This document shows positions 1-5,839 of a stretch of 8,764 nt of DNA, piece after piece. How positions within the stretch are numbered: the first letter of the stretch is position 1; every line of letters starts with the position of its first letter. The DNA is from Syntrophaceae bacterium UBA1062 (lineage in GTDB: Bacteria; Desulfobacterota; Desulfomonilia; UBA1062), in assembly GCA_002316295.1 (NCBI GenBank), contig DCDF01000100.1:1-8764 (forward strand), written 5' to 3'. The notes below the pieces were generated by a model. The model was not told where the DNA came from. It ran no database searches and saw only the letters and a program-made list of their open reading frames with translations. A program made the translations under genes and the position numbers.

Positions 1-338
1 AGGCATCGGGTGACCAGCTCGGTCCAATTACTGATATCCTGTGCGCTGTGGTAAACAACGGTCGGTATGCCGGTCGTACCCGATGACGAATGGAGCCTCA
101 CGACCTTGTCGAGCGGCGTGCACACCATACCGTAGGGGTATGCGTCTCTGAGGTCCTGCTTCGTGGTGACGGGCAGTTTTTTCACATCGTTCAGATCCCG
201 GATCGTATAGTCCCCAAGACCCTTTTTCCGGTAAAACGGAGACTTGGACGCCAGCTCCAGGGTCTTTTTGAGCTTCCGGAGCTGGAGCTCTTCCAGTTCG
301 TGCCTCGTGATGCATTCGTCTTGTTTGTTCCAGTACAC
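1..338 (-). CDS. paaK: Phenylacetate-CoA ligase family protein (PaaK-like), N-terminal part, cut by the window edge
   Basis: PaaK-type enzymes are cytoplasmic adenylate-forming ligases that join phenylacetate or a related aryl acid to CoA using ATP. I see 112 residues beginning MYWNKQDECI, including the SSSGTTG phosphate-binding (A3) motif at residues 84-90 followed by IPTVV. An SPFYR segment near residue 33 and LPVTTKQDL near 55 also fit the family. The start is a GTG at 336-338, preceded five bases upstream by GAGGAGG (complement of 344-350). Family members are about 430 residues, so roughly three quarters of the gene lies beyond position 1. It follows secG on the same strand, but a 476-base gap with a probable terminator suggests a separate transcript. 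The substrate (phenylacetate, another aryl acid, or an aryl acid made from aromatic amino acids) cannot be told from this part. Family confidence is high; the gene symbol is only by family. Confidence 0.88.
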   Translation of the reverse strand, partial: MYWNKQDECITRHELEELQLRKLKKTLELASKSPFYRKKGLGDYTIRDLNDVKKLPVTTKQDLRDAYPYGMVCTPLDKVVRLHSSSGTTGIPTVVYHSAQDISNWTELVTRC

Positions 339-343
339 GTGCG

Positions 344-350
344 CCTCCTC
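344..350 (-). promoter_or_regulatory. Shine-Dalgarno sequence deciding the GTG start of the PaaK-like gene
   Basis: GAGGAGG on the minus strand sits five bases before the GTG at 336-338. No in-frame ATG lies nearby that would give the family's usual N-terminus, so this site sets the start codon. Confidence 0.75.
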
Positions 351-507
351 AAAGGTGTGAGCCGTCGATATAGTCCTCGGTGCGGGCTGTCCTGCCAGAT
401 GTCTGCATGTGCATCGTAATCGTGGTACCGGATCGGGGCACGGGAACTGCATTGTGAGAGCCCGCTTTCCCATCTCGTTCCAGGCAAGGCCCCTTTTTAT
501 GCATCTA

Positions 508-536
508 GCTCTACCACGGCACGGGGGGCAAGTCAA
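508..536 (-). promoter_or_regulatory. Weak candidate sigma-70 promoter for the PaaK-like gene
   Basis: On the minus strand TTGACT (complement of 531-536) lies 17 bases before TAGAGC (complement of 508-513). The -35 is close to consensus but the -10 matches at only three of six positions. If real, the transcript would carry a leader of about 160 bases before the GTG start. Confidence 0.25.
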
Positions 537-640
537 TCAGGCTTCGCTCGAATGAGCATCGGGCCTTATCCGGAAGTGATGCGGTACGGATTGGTCACGA
601 CATGCCCGGCGAAGCGGCCTCACGATTTCAAGTCCTGTTT

Positions 641-657
641 CTTTTTCTGCGAAAAAG
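641..657. repeat. Small perfect AT-rich inverted repeat
   Basis: CTTTTTC and GAAAAAG form a perfect 7-bp stem around a TGC loop. It has no GC core and no following T tract, so it is not a convincing terminator. It may be chance or a minor structure in the intergenic region. Confidence 0.35.
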
Positions 658-730
658 CGTGCGGACGGGCGCCGCGTGTATGCCGCATGGAGTGATACCG
701 AAGATGAAAGGGTGACCGGGAGGCGACACA

Positions 731-772
731 GAAAATCCGCCGGCCCATGCGAACAGGCGCCGACGGATTTTC
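731..772 (-). terminator. Probable intrinsic terminator downstream of secG
   Basis: The arms at 731-744 and 759-772 form a 14-bp stem around a 14-base loop. The single C/A mismatch on the plus strand becomes a G-U pair in the minus-strand RNA, so the stem is complete in that direction. The minus-strand arm ends GGCGGATTTTC, giving a GC core followed by a short U run inside the stem. It begins 43 bases after the secG stop codon, where the end of the pgk-tpiA-secG operon is expected. The U run is short, so termination strength is uncertain. Confidence 0.6.
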
Positions 773-814
773 GGTTATCGGGAAGCAGCCCTCACGCCTC
801 CAAAAGGCATTGGG

Positions 815-1198
815 TCACTGAGCGGAAGATGGCGCAGAGGGCGTCTGATCCTGCGGAATCGAAGGTGCGGCTGGAGCGGCGTCCTGCGCCCCGCCGGGCT
901 GAGGAGCGGCCTGGCCGGGAGAAGCGGGGACCGTCGTGGTCTGATTGTCCATGATGCTCTGAGTCGGCCGTTCGAATGTGAAGTATCCGAGCGTGAGCGA
1001 GGTGAGCATGAACACTACCACCATGACCCGGGTCGCCTTATTGAGAAAGTCCGCCGGACCTGCAGAGCCGAAGAGCGCCTGTGAACCCGCGCCGCCGAAA
1101 ACGGCGCCGATGTCGGCCCCTTTGCCCGACTGCAGGAGCACGGCGATGATCAGCAGAACCGATACCAGAATGTGGATGGTTAATAGAATTCCGTACAT
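815..1198 (-). CDS. secG: Preprotein translocase subunit SecG
   Basis: SecG is the small inner-membrane subunit of the SecYEG channel and assists SecA-driven protein export. The 127-residue product has two membrane segments, about residues 4-22 and 57-75. Between them is the family's conserved loop beginning QSGKGADIGAVFGG (23-36), with GSAG and a basic NKATR before the second segment. A tail of about 42 residues (86-127), rich in Pro, Ala and Gln, follows; many SecG proteins stop at about 75-115 residues. The ATG start is three bases after the tpiA stop, with AAAGGA about ten bases upstream, so it is translated from the pgk-tpiA transcript. tpiA-secG adjacency is common in bacteria. Identification is secure. 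Confidence 0.95.
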   Translation of the reverse strand: MYGILLTIHILVSVLLIIAVLLQSGKGADIGAVFGGAGSQALFGSAGPADFLNKATRVMVVVFMLTSLTLGYFTFERPTQSIMDNQTTTVPASPGQAAPQPGGAQDAAPAAPSIPQDQTPSAPSSAQ

Positions 1199-1201
1199 AA
1201 T

Positions 1202-1960
1202 CTATTGTCCTTTAAAACGTATTATTCTCTCGAACGACGCGGCATCCAGGCTTGCGCCTCCCACCAAGGCGCCGTCGATATCGGCTCTGGCCATGAGCGA
1301 ATCGATATTGTCGCCCTTGACGCTGCCGCCGTAGAGGATTCTGACAAGGCCGGCCGTTTCATCGCCGAACAGGTCTTTCAGGAGTCCCCTGATGAAGCTG
1401 TGGGATTCCTGGGCGATTTCGGGAGTGGCCGTCTTGCCCGTCCCGATAGCCCACACCGGCTCATAGGCGACGACCAGCGAAGACGCCCTGTCCGTATCGA
1501 TGCCCGAGAGCCCTCTCTTCACCTGCGCTTCTATCACGGCAAAGGTTTTCCCGGCCTCGCGCTGCTCGAGGGTTTCTCCCACGCACACGATCGGGGTGAG
1601 GCCGCCTCTGAGGGCGGCAAGGAGTCGTTTATTGACTGTTTCGTCGGTCTCCCCGAAAAACTGTCTCCTCTCGGAGTGGCCGATAATGGCATAGCTGGCC
1701 CCGATGCTCCTGAGCATAGGAGCGCTGATCTCTCCGGTAAAGGCGCCGGAGTCTTCCCAGAACACGTTTTGGGAGCCTATTTTGACCGGCGACCCCTCAA
1801 AGGCCTGCACGAGCGTCTGCAGATAGACGAAGGGGGGGCAGACGAGGATCTCGGTGGAGTCAACGTCCGAGATGCGCCGGGCAAGGTCGCCGGCATAAGC
1901 CCCGGCCTCGTCCAGGGTCTTGAACATCTTCCAGTTGCCGGCTATGAGTGGCTTTCTCAT
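1202..1960 (-). CDS. tpiA: Triose-phosphate isomerase
   Basis: This cytoplasmic glycolytic enzyme interconverts dihydroxyacetone phosphate and glyceraldehyde 3-phosphate. The 252-residue product is full family length. It shows the substrate-binding GNWKM with Asn9 and Lys11, the catalytic His95 in GHSERR, and the catalytic base Glu167 in AYEPVWAIGTGKTA, which also contains the flexible loop 6. The phosphate-gripping YGGSVKGDN (210-218) and GGASL (234-238) are present. All catalytic residues are intact. The ATG at 1958-1960 is 15 bases after the pgk stop, with GGAG placed across that stop codon, so expression is coupled to pgk. secG follows after three bases. Confidence 0.98.
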   Translation of the reverse strand: MRKPLIAGNWKMFKTLDEAGAYAGDLARRISDVDSTEILVCPPFVYLQTLVQAFEGSPVKIGSQNVFWEDSGAFTGEISAPMLRSIGASYAIIGHSERRQFFGETDETVNKRLLAALRGGLTPIVCVGETLEQREAGKTFAVIEAQVKRGLSGIDTDRASSLVVAYEPVWAIGTGKTATPEIAQESHSFIRGLLKDLFGDETAGLVRILYGGSVKGDNIDSLMARADIDGALVGGASLDAASFERIIRFKGQ

Positions 1961-1975
1961 TCTCGCCTGTGGCTC

Positions 1976-3160
1976 CTATCTCTCCAGGGCCTTCACCCCC
2001 GGCAGCTCGGCTCCGCCGAGCATCTCCAGGAAAGCGCCGCCCGCCGTGGAAACGAAGTCGATCTTATCGGTCAGGTTGCTCTTGTGCAACGCCGCATCTG
2101 TATCACCTCCGCCCACGATGGTCAATGCCTTTGAATTCGCAATTTTTTTCGTGATATCCAACGTCCCCTGGGCGAAGGCGTCCTGCTCAAAGACTCCCAT
2201 GGGCCCGTTCCAGACAATCATGTTGCAGTCGCTGAGCGCTTCGGAGAACAGGGACGTTGTTGCCGGGCCGATATCGAGGCCCATGAGATCCGGCGGGATC
2301 TCCTGGACCGTGGCGGTCACGGCGCCCTGGCCCGATTTCGGCTCAGGGGCGCACACGCAGTCAACAGGCAGATAGAATTTCACCCCTCTGGCACGGGCCT
2401 TTTCCATAATGGTCCGGGCGGTGTCCACCAGGTCGTCTTCCACAAGGGATTTCCCGGTGCTCTGGCCGAGCGCCTTGATGAATGTGAATGCCATGCCGCC
2501 CCCGATGATCACCTTGTCCACCTTGTCCACGAGATTCTCCAAGACCTCGAGCTTGCCCGAGACCTTCGCGCCTCCGATAACGGCTGCAAAGGGGCGCTTC
2601 GGTTCCTTCAGCGCCTTGTTGATATACTCCACCTCTCTGAGCATCAAAAAGCCGGCTGCGCTTTCTTTGATGTGTTCGCAGATGCCCACATTTGATGCAT
2701 GAGCGCGATGGGCTGTTGCGAAGGCATCGTTGACGTAGCAGTCGCCCAGCTCGGAGAGCTGCTGCGCGAACTGAGGGTCGTTCTTTTCCTCGCCGATGTG
2801 GAACCTCAGGTTTTCGAGCAGAAGGACCTCGCCCGGCGCAAGCTGATCCACCATTTTTTTCACCTCGTCGCCCACGCAATCGGGCGCCATGTTGACGCTC
2901 GTCCCGAGGAGCTCGGAGAGTCGGCGCGCCACGGGCAGCAGGCTCATGGATTTGACCACCTTGCCTTTGGGGCGGCCCAGGTGGGACATGAGGACGATCC
3001 TGCCTCCCTGGTCCATGGCATACTGAATCGTCGGCAAAGCCTCACGTATCCGGGAATCATCGGTGATGTTTCCCTCTTCATCGAGGGGAACGTTGAAATC
3101 CACACGGATAAGCACCCTTTTCGATTTCAAGTCCAGCTCTTTGATGGACCGAATACCCAT
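1976..3160 (-). CDS. pgk: Phosphoglycerate kinase
   Basis: Pgk transfers phosphate between 1,3-bisphosphoglycerate and ADP in glycolysis, and works in reverse in gluconeogenesis. The 394-residue product matches the family's usual length. The N-domain shows the signature RVDFNVPL (19-26, with Asp21 and Asn23 for substrate binding), SHLGRPKG (59-66, with His60 and Arg63), and NDAFATAHRAHAS. The C-domain has VIGGAKVSGKLEVLENL, WNGPMGVFE (317-325) and the nucleotide-binding GGGDT (350-354). The ATG has a strong AAGGAGGA about nine bases upstream. It is the first gene of pgk-tpiA-secG here. The gapdh gene that often precedes pgk is absent, and the upstream gene points the other way. Confidence 0.98.
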   Translation of the reverse strand: MGIRSIKELDLKSKRVLIRVDFNVPLDEEGNITDDSRIREALPTIQYAMDQGGRIVLMSHLGRPKGKVVKSMSLLPVARRLSELLGTSVNMAPDCVGDEVKKMVDQLAPGEVLLLENLRFHIGEEKNDPQFAQQLSELGDCYVNDAFATAHRAHASNVGICEHIKESAAGFLMLREVEYINKALKEPKRPFAAVIGGAKVSGKLEVLENLVDKVDKVIIGGGMAFTFIKALGQSTGKSLVEDDLVDTARTIMEKARARGVKFYLPVDCVCAPEPKSGQGAVTATVQEIPPDLMGLDIGPATTSLFSEALSDCNMIVWNGPMGVFEQDAFAQGTLDITKKIANSKALTIVGGGDTDAALHKSNLTDKIDFVSTAGGAFLEMLGGAELPGVKALER

Positions 3161-3199
3161 ATTGTGTGTCCTCCTTGCCCTGATATGGTCAGAATATGG

Positions 3200-3227
3200 A
3201 TTATGTACGTATGGAAGAAAGGTTCAG
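3200..3227 (-). promoter_or_regulatory. Candidate sigma-70 promoter for pgk-tpiA-secG
   Basis: On the minus strand CTGAAC (complement of 3222-3227) and CATAAT (complement of 3200-3205) are 16 bases apart, about 40 bases before the pgk ATG. The -10 is good and the -35 is poor. It lies in the only gap where an operon promoter is expected, since the upstream gene is divergent. Confidence 0.4.
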
Positions 3228-3262
3228 AAGATAGCGTTGCTCGCCTCTGCAAAATCAGCCCC

Positions 3263-3291
3263 TTTACAAACAGACCCGTATCCCTTTAGAT
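3263..3291 (+). promoter_or_regulatory. Candidate sigma-70 promoter for the EcsC-like gene
   Basis: TTTACA (3263-3268) is followed after 17 bases by TTAGAT (3286-3291). The -35 matches consensus at five of six positions; the -10 is weaker. Transcription would begin near 3298, leaving a very short leader before the ribosome binding site at 3309-3314. Confidence 0.4.
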
Positions 3292-3308
3292 ATGTGATGT
3301 ATATTATT

Positions 3309-3314
3309 AAGGAG
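3309..3314 (+). promoter_or_regulatory. Shine-Dalgarno sequence serving the leader ORF, not the main start
   Basis: AAGGAG ends six bases before the ATG at 3321, an ideal spacing, but 25 bases before the ATG at 3340 that opens the 226-codon frame. In the main frame there is no ATG, GTG or TTG between this site and 3340, so the site cannot directly serve that gene. Confidence 0.6.
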
Positions 3315-3320
3315 TAAGAC

Positions 3321-3347
3321 ATGTCAATGGGATTTCAAGATGGCTGA
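3321..3347 (+). CDS. Possible 8-codon leader ORF overlapping the EcsC-like gene start
   Basis: This ORF reads MSMGFQDG and stops at TGA (3345-3347). It has an ideal AAGGAG six bases upstream. Its stop lies just past the ATG (3340-3342) of the next gene in another frame, so ribosomes finishing it could restart there. The coupling is my inference. An alternative is that a one- or two-base sequence error splits one N-terminus, which would then begin MSMGFQ and run into the main frame. Confidence 0.35.
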   Translation: MSMGFQDG

Positions 3348-4020
3348 AGACGGCGGAAAAGGCCTGGCCGTGCTCGATACGCTCGGTGATCGCTTCCTTC
3401 TCCTCATCGGCAGCCTCATCCGGGGGAACAGGAAAAGGGCGCTCATGCTCGCACGGGATGCCGGAAAGCGATCCCAGGGTTCGAGTGCCGCCATCGTGTC
3501 GCAGAACCTGATCGAAGAGATGGCCCAGGCCCAAGCCGTAAAGAACTCCCTCATCAACCTCCCGTCCGTGGTCCCCGGGCTCGGGACCATTATCTCCTTT
3601 TCGCTTCTGGGCGTCGAGAATTTTTTTCTGCTCGACCAGTCGATAGCCCTGATTCTCGCCCTGTGTCACATCCATGGGAAAGACATCGAGGATCAGCGGG
3701 CCATGGAGGAGTTTGCGGTGAGGGTCATCGCCGAGGTGTTCGGCGTTGCACATGAGGGGGCGGAGGAAAATTTCCGTTCGATCTCCAGAGATTACATGAC
3801 CAAGCTGCTTCCCAGGAAGTACTTCGGCAGAGGTGTCGACAGAGGCATGCGCAAGATCCTCTCTCGGCTCATGCCCGCCGGCAGGCGTACCAGGCTTTTT
3901 CCCGCCGGGATCGGACTCGGCTCTTCAGCCGTGAGCGCCTACGATACTATCGTGAATATCGGCCAGACGACGCTGAGGCGCCTGCCCAGGCTCGAGGGCG
4001 GCACTGATCACGGGCGGTAA
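3340..4020 (+). CDS. EcsC-like helical, probably membrane-associated protein of unknown function
   Basis: The 226-residue product resembles EcsC-type proteins, whose biochemical role is poorly known. The clearest similarity is about residues 73-115. There NLPSVVPGLGT leads into a long hydrophobic stretch (about 82-109: SFSLLGVENFFLLDQ, then SIALILALCHIHG), ending GKDIED. The Gly-Leu-Gly-Thr after prolines and the closing H/Y-G-K/R-D are typical of that family as I remember it. An N-terminal hydrophobic segment (about 19-27) and a basic stretch (KRSQG, near 43) precede it. A second Gly/Ser-rich segment (about 190-205) lies near the C-terminus. There is no signal peptide. The gene stands alone, divergent from pgk and convergent with the oxidoreductase operon. 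ATG 3340 lacks its own Shine-Dalgarno; see the leader ORF. The long opposite-strand frame over the same DNA has no family features and was not called. Confidence 0.6.
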   Translation: MAEDGGKGLAVLDTLGDRFLLLIGSLIRGNRKRALMLARDAGKRSQGSSAAIVSQNLIEEMAQAQAVKNSLINLPSVVPGLGTIISFSLLGVENFFLLDQSIALILALCHIHGKDIEDQRAMEEFAVRVIAEVFGVAHEGAEENFRSISRDYMTKLLPRKYFGRGVDRGMRKILSRLMPAGRRTRLFPAGIGLGSSAVSAYDTIVNIGQTTLRRLPRLEGGTDHGR

Positions 4021-4100
4021 TCTCGGCTTATCTTTTTTCGTCTCCGGACACCGCGGAGCAGCGGCCATTCTCCGGGAAACGCGATACACGCTGCAGGGGT

Positions 4101-4532
4101 CTACAGGCGGTAGATCTCCTTGTCCCAGAGCTTCACCCAGTTGCGCTTCAAAACGTTGGTGGCGGTCGCGATGTCGTCTACTTCAAGGATCATGACGGGA
4201 TTCGACGCTCTCCCGATATAGGGATACATGGTTATGACATTGATCTTCGCGTCCCTGAGCGGCTTCAAGACGGCGTTCATGCCGCCGGGATGGTCCGGCA
4301 TTTCTACAGCGAGCACGCCGATTTCCTGGAACTCGGTTTTCTCCGAGGTCAGGGCGTTTTTCGCCTTCTTGGGGTCGTCCACTACAATGCAGATGGAGGA
4401 GACCTCGGCTGATGACGCCTGGCCGACCGAGATGGCTCTGATGTTTACCCCGTGCTTGCCCAGTATGTCGCTCAAATTGGAGAGTTTGCCCGAAACGTTT
4501 GCGGTCTCAAGACGAAATTGTTTGACTGCCAT
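4101..4532 (-). CDS. Tandem ACT-domain protein, probable amino-acid-sensing regulator
   Basis: ACT domains bind small ligands, usually amino acids, and regulate metabolic enzymes. The 143-residue product consists of two such domains and little else. The first (about 1-70) opens QFRLETANVSGKLSNLSDIL and continues GVNIRAISVG. The second (about 72-143) has VLAVEMPDHPGGMNAVLKPL, then INVITMYPYIG. The Gly-Lys/Gly-Gly turn before a helix, followed by a N-I-R/N-V-I strand, is the ACT signature. No catalytic or DNA-binding domain is attached. The length and pattern fit stand-alone paired-ACT proteins (COG4747-type, from memory). The start is three bases after the gamma-subunit stop, with GAGGGAG upstream, so it is the last gene of the oxidoreductase operon. 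Control of that enzyme, or of its pathway, is an inference from position. Confidence 0.82.
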   Translation of the reverse strand: MAVKQFRLETANVSGKLSNLSDILGKHGVNIRAISVGQASSAEVSSICIVVDDPKKAKNALTSEKTEFQEIGVLAVEMPDHPGGMNAVLKPLRDAKINVITMYPYIGRASNPVMILEVDDIATATNVLKRNWVKLWDKEIYRL

Positions 4533-4535
4533 GAC

Positions 4536-5081
4536 CTATGTCTCCCTCGAAAAAAAATCGTACCCTGTCTTCAAGGCCTCGATGTTCCTGTCTTTGAAGC
4601 GTTCCTTCCCCTTTCCCAGGATCTCGCCCATGTTGTCGATGAGGGTGGAGATCTTGACCAGGCGGGTCCAGCTCACGAAAGCGCCCAGCATGATCATGTT
4701 GGCGTACCGCTCGCCCACGGTCCTGACAGCGAGCTCGTTCACCGGGATTTCGACCACGTCGATATCCCCCCTGACAGGTCTGCTGGTGACGATGCTGGTG
4801 TTGATGAATACCTCTCCCCCGGAGACGGTCTGGTTCTGCAGGCGCTGCAGGGAGAGGTTGTCCATGATGACGAGGTAATCGGGGGAGGACGCCACCGGAG
4901 AGGCGATCTCCTCGTCGGAAATGGCGATGGTGCAAGAGGCGATGCCGCCGCGCATTTCAGCGCCGTAGGACGGCAGGTAGGTGACATGGTGTCCCTCCAG
5001 CATCGCCGCCCAGGCGAACGCCACCCCGGAGAACAGGATTCCCTGTCCTCCGATTCCGCTCATGATGGTTTTCTGAAGCAT
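4536..5081 (-). CDS. 2-oxoacid:ferredoxin oxidoreductase, gamma subunit
   Basis: The gamma subunit binds CoA and completes the alpha-beta-gamma-delta enzyme that oxidatively decarboxylates 2-oxoacids to acyl-CoA with ferredoxin. The 181-residue product is normal for a separate gamma subunit. It has the family's opening SGIGGQGI (8-15), then YLPSYGAEMRGG (about 35-46), the surface conserved across pyruvate, 2-oxoglutarate and branched-chain types. A hydrophobic core with DYLVIMDN follows. The ATG at 5079-5081 lies inside the beta-subunit gene, overlapping it by 22 bases, so the two are probably translated in a coupled way. The nearest Shine-Dalgarno (AAGGA) is about 12 bases upstream, which is rather far. 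The subunit does not by itself tell which 2-oxoacid is used. Confidence 0.92.
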   Translation of the reverse strand: MLQKTIMSGIGGQGILFSGVAFAWAAMLEGHHVTYLPSYGAEMRGGIASCTIAISDEEIASPVASSPDYLVIMDNLSLQRLQNQTVSGGEVFINTSIVTSRPVRGDIDVVEIPVNELAVRTVGERYANMIMLGAFVSWTRLVKISTLIDNMGEILGKGKERFKDRNIEALKTGYDFFSRET

Positions 5082-5839
5082 GACGTCTCGGTATCCTTCG
5101 TCGCAGTGTTGTCTTTCATGACCCCAATGGGGTACTCTTTTTCCATCTTTTCTTCCAGATAAACATATGAATCCCTGGGGCTCACCTTCCAGTTAGTGGG
5201 ACACGGCGAGAGAATCTCCACCAGAGAGTAGCCCAGACCCGCCATCTGGACCTCGAAGGCCTTCCTGATGGCCTTTTTGGCGTCACGGATTTTGGCAGGG
5301 GTGGCAAGCGATGTCCGCGCGACATAGGCGGCTCCCGGCAGCATGGCGATGAGCTCGGTGATCTTCAAAGGGTACCCTTCCACGTCGGTTCTCCTGCCGT
5401 ACGGGGAGGTGCTGGTCTTCTGGCCGATCATGGTGGTGGGGGCCATCTGCCCACCTGTCATGCCGTACACCGCATTGTTCACGAAAATGCTCGTGATTTT
5501 CTCTCCGCGGTTCGCCGCATGCAGGGTCTCCGCCGTTCCGATGGCGGCCATGTCTCCATCGCCCTGATAGGTGAAGACGATCTTGTCGGGCTGCGCCCTC
5601 TTGAAGCCTGTGGCGATTGCGCAGCCTCTTCCATGGGCCGATTCGCACACGTCGAAGTCGAAATAGTTATAAGCGAGCACCGCACAGCCGGCAGGGGGGA
5701 TACAGATGATTTTTCCCCGGATGCCCATCTCGTCGACCAGCTCGCAGATGAGTCTGTGGATGATCGAATGTCCGCAGCCCGGGCAGTAATGGTTGGGCAC
5801 CGGTTTCAAGGATTTCGGTCTGGTGTATACGGCCTTCAT
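5060..5839 (-). CDS. vorA: 2-oxoacid:ferredoxin oxidoreductase, beta subunit (thiamine diphosphate-binding, VorA-like)
   Basis: The beta subunit carries the thiamine diphosphate cofactor and a proximal 4Fe-4S cluster in the cytoplasmic oxidoreductase. The 259-residue product starts with HYCPGCGH (17-24). Cys19, Cys22, Cys52 (PPAGCAV) and Cys213 (SPCPTNW) are at positions expected for the cluster ligands. The cofactor motif runs from YQGDGD (91-96) to VNNAVYGMTGGQ (120-131), followed by MAPTTM and TSTSPYGR. This matches the VorA/KorB type rather than the long fused pyruvate enzyme. The ATG directly follows the alpha-subunit stop codon, with AAGGAG (complement of 5846-5851) six bases upstream. 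The last 15 or so residues are poorly conserved and overlap the gamma gene. The symbol follows the VorB-like partner; substrate is not proven. Confidence 0.92.
   Translation of the reverse strand: MKAVYTRPKSLKPVPNHYCPGCGHSIIHRLICELVDEMGIRGKIICIPPAGCAVLAYNYFDFDVCESAHGRGCAIATGFKRAQPDKIVFTYQGDGDMAAIGTAETLHAANRGEKITSIFVNNAVYGMTGGQMAPTTMIGQKTSTSPYGRRTDVEGYPLKITELIAMLPGAAYVARTSLATPAKIRDAKKAIRKAFEVQMAGLGYSLVEILSPCPTNWKVSPRDSYVYLEEKMEKEYPIGVMKDNTATKDTETSCFRKPS

Larger units (their letters stand above)
339..814. other. Gene-free stretch between secG and the PaaK-like gene
   Basis: No open frame here carries a recognisable protein with a ribosome binding site. The frames that do open are overlaps of the neighbouring genes read in the wrong frame. 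The stretch holds the probable secG terminator (731-772), a small AT-rich hairpin (641-657), a weak promoter-like pair for the PaaK-like gene (508-536) and that gene's Shine-Dalgarno. The roughly 160 bases between the weak promoter and the GTG start would form a long 5' leader, in which I recognised no riboswitch or tRNA. Confidence 0.6.

Noticed and set aside
480..540. A tRNA-like GGTAGAGC on the minus strand, and TTCAAGTCC at 628-636 on the plus strand
   Set aside because: Neither belongs to a cloverleaf: no pairing acceptor, anticodon or T stems could be made around them.
612..640. A second sigma-32-like CTTGAAA on the minus strand within the gap (complement of 627-633)
   Set aside because: No CCCCAT-like -10 follows at the right spacing; the nearest candidate is a poor GC-rich match.
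676..954. A 92-codon plus-strand frame covering the terminator and the end of secG
   Set aside because: It crosses a probable terminator and the antisense of the secG tail, is unusually Arg/Pro/Ser-rich and has no ribosome binding site.
1205..2134. A 309-codon open frame on the plus strand opposite tpiA and the end of pgk
   Set aside because: It lies fully over enzymes with all catalytic motifs intact on the other strand, and its product has no recognisable domain.
3307..3753. A 148-codon minus-strand frame over the EcsC-like gene
   Set aside because: Its composition is that of a shadow frame. The plus-strand frame is longer, has normal GC-rich third positions and matches a known protein pattern.
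4021..4100. A terminator between the convergent EcsC-like gene and ACT gene, suggested by a T run at 4033-4038
   Set aside because: Only 5-bp CTCCG/CGGAG stems are present, and they are not directly followed by T residues in either direction.
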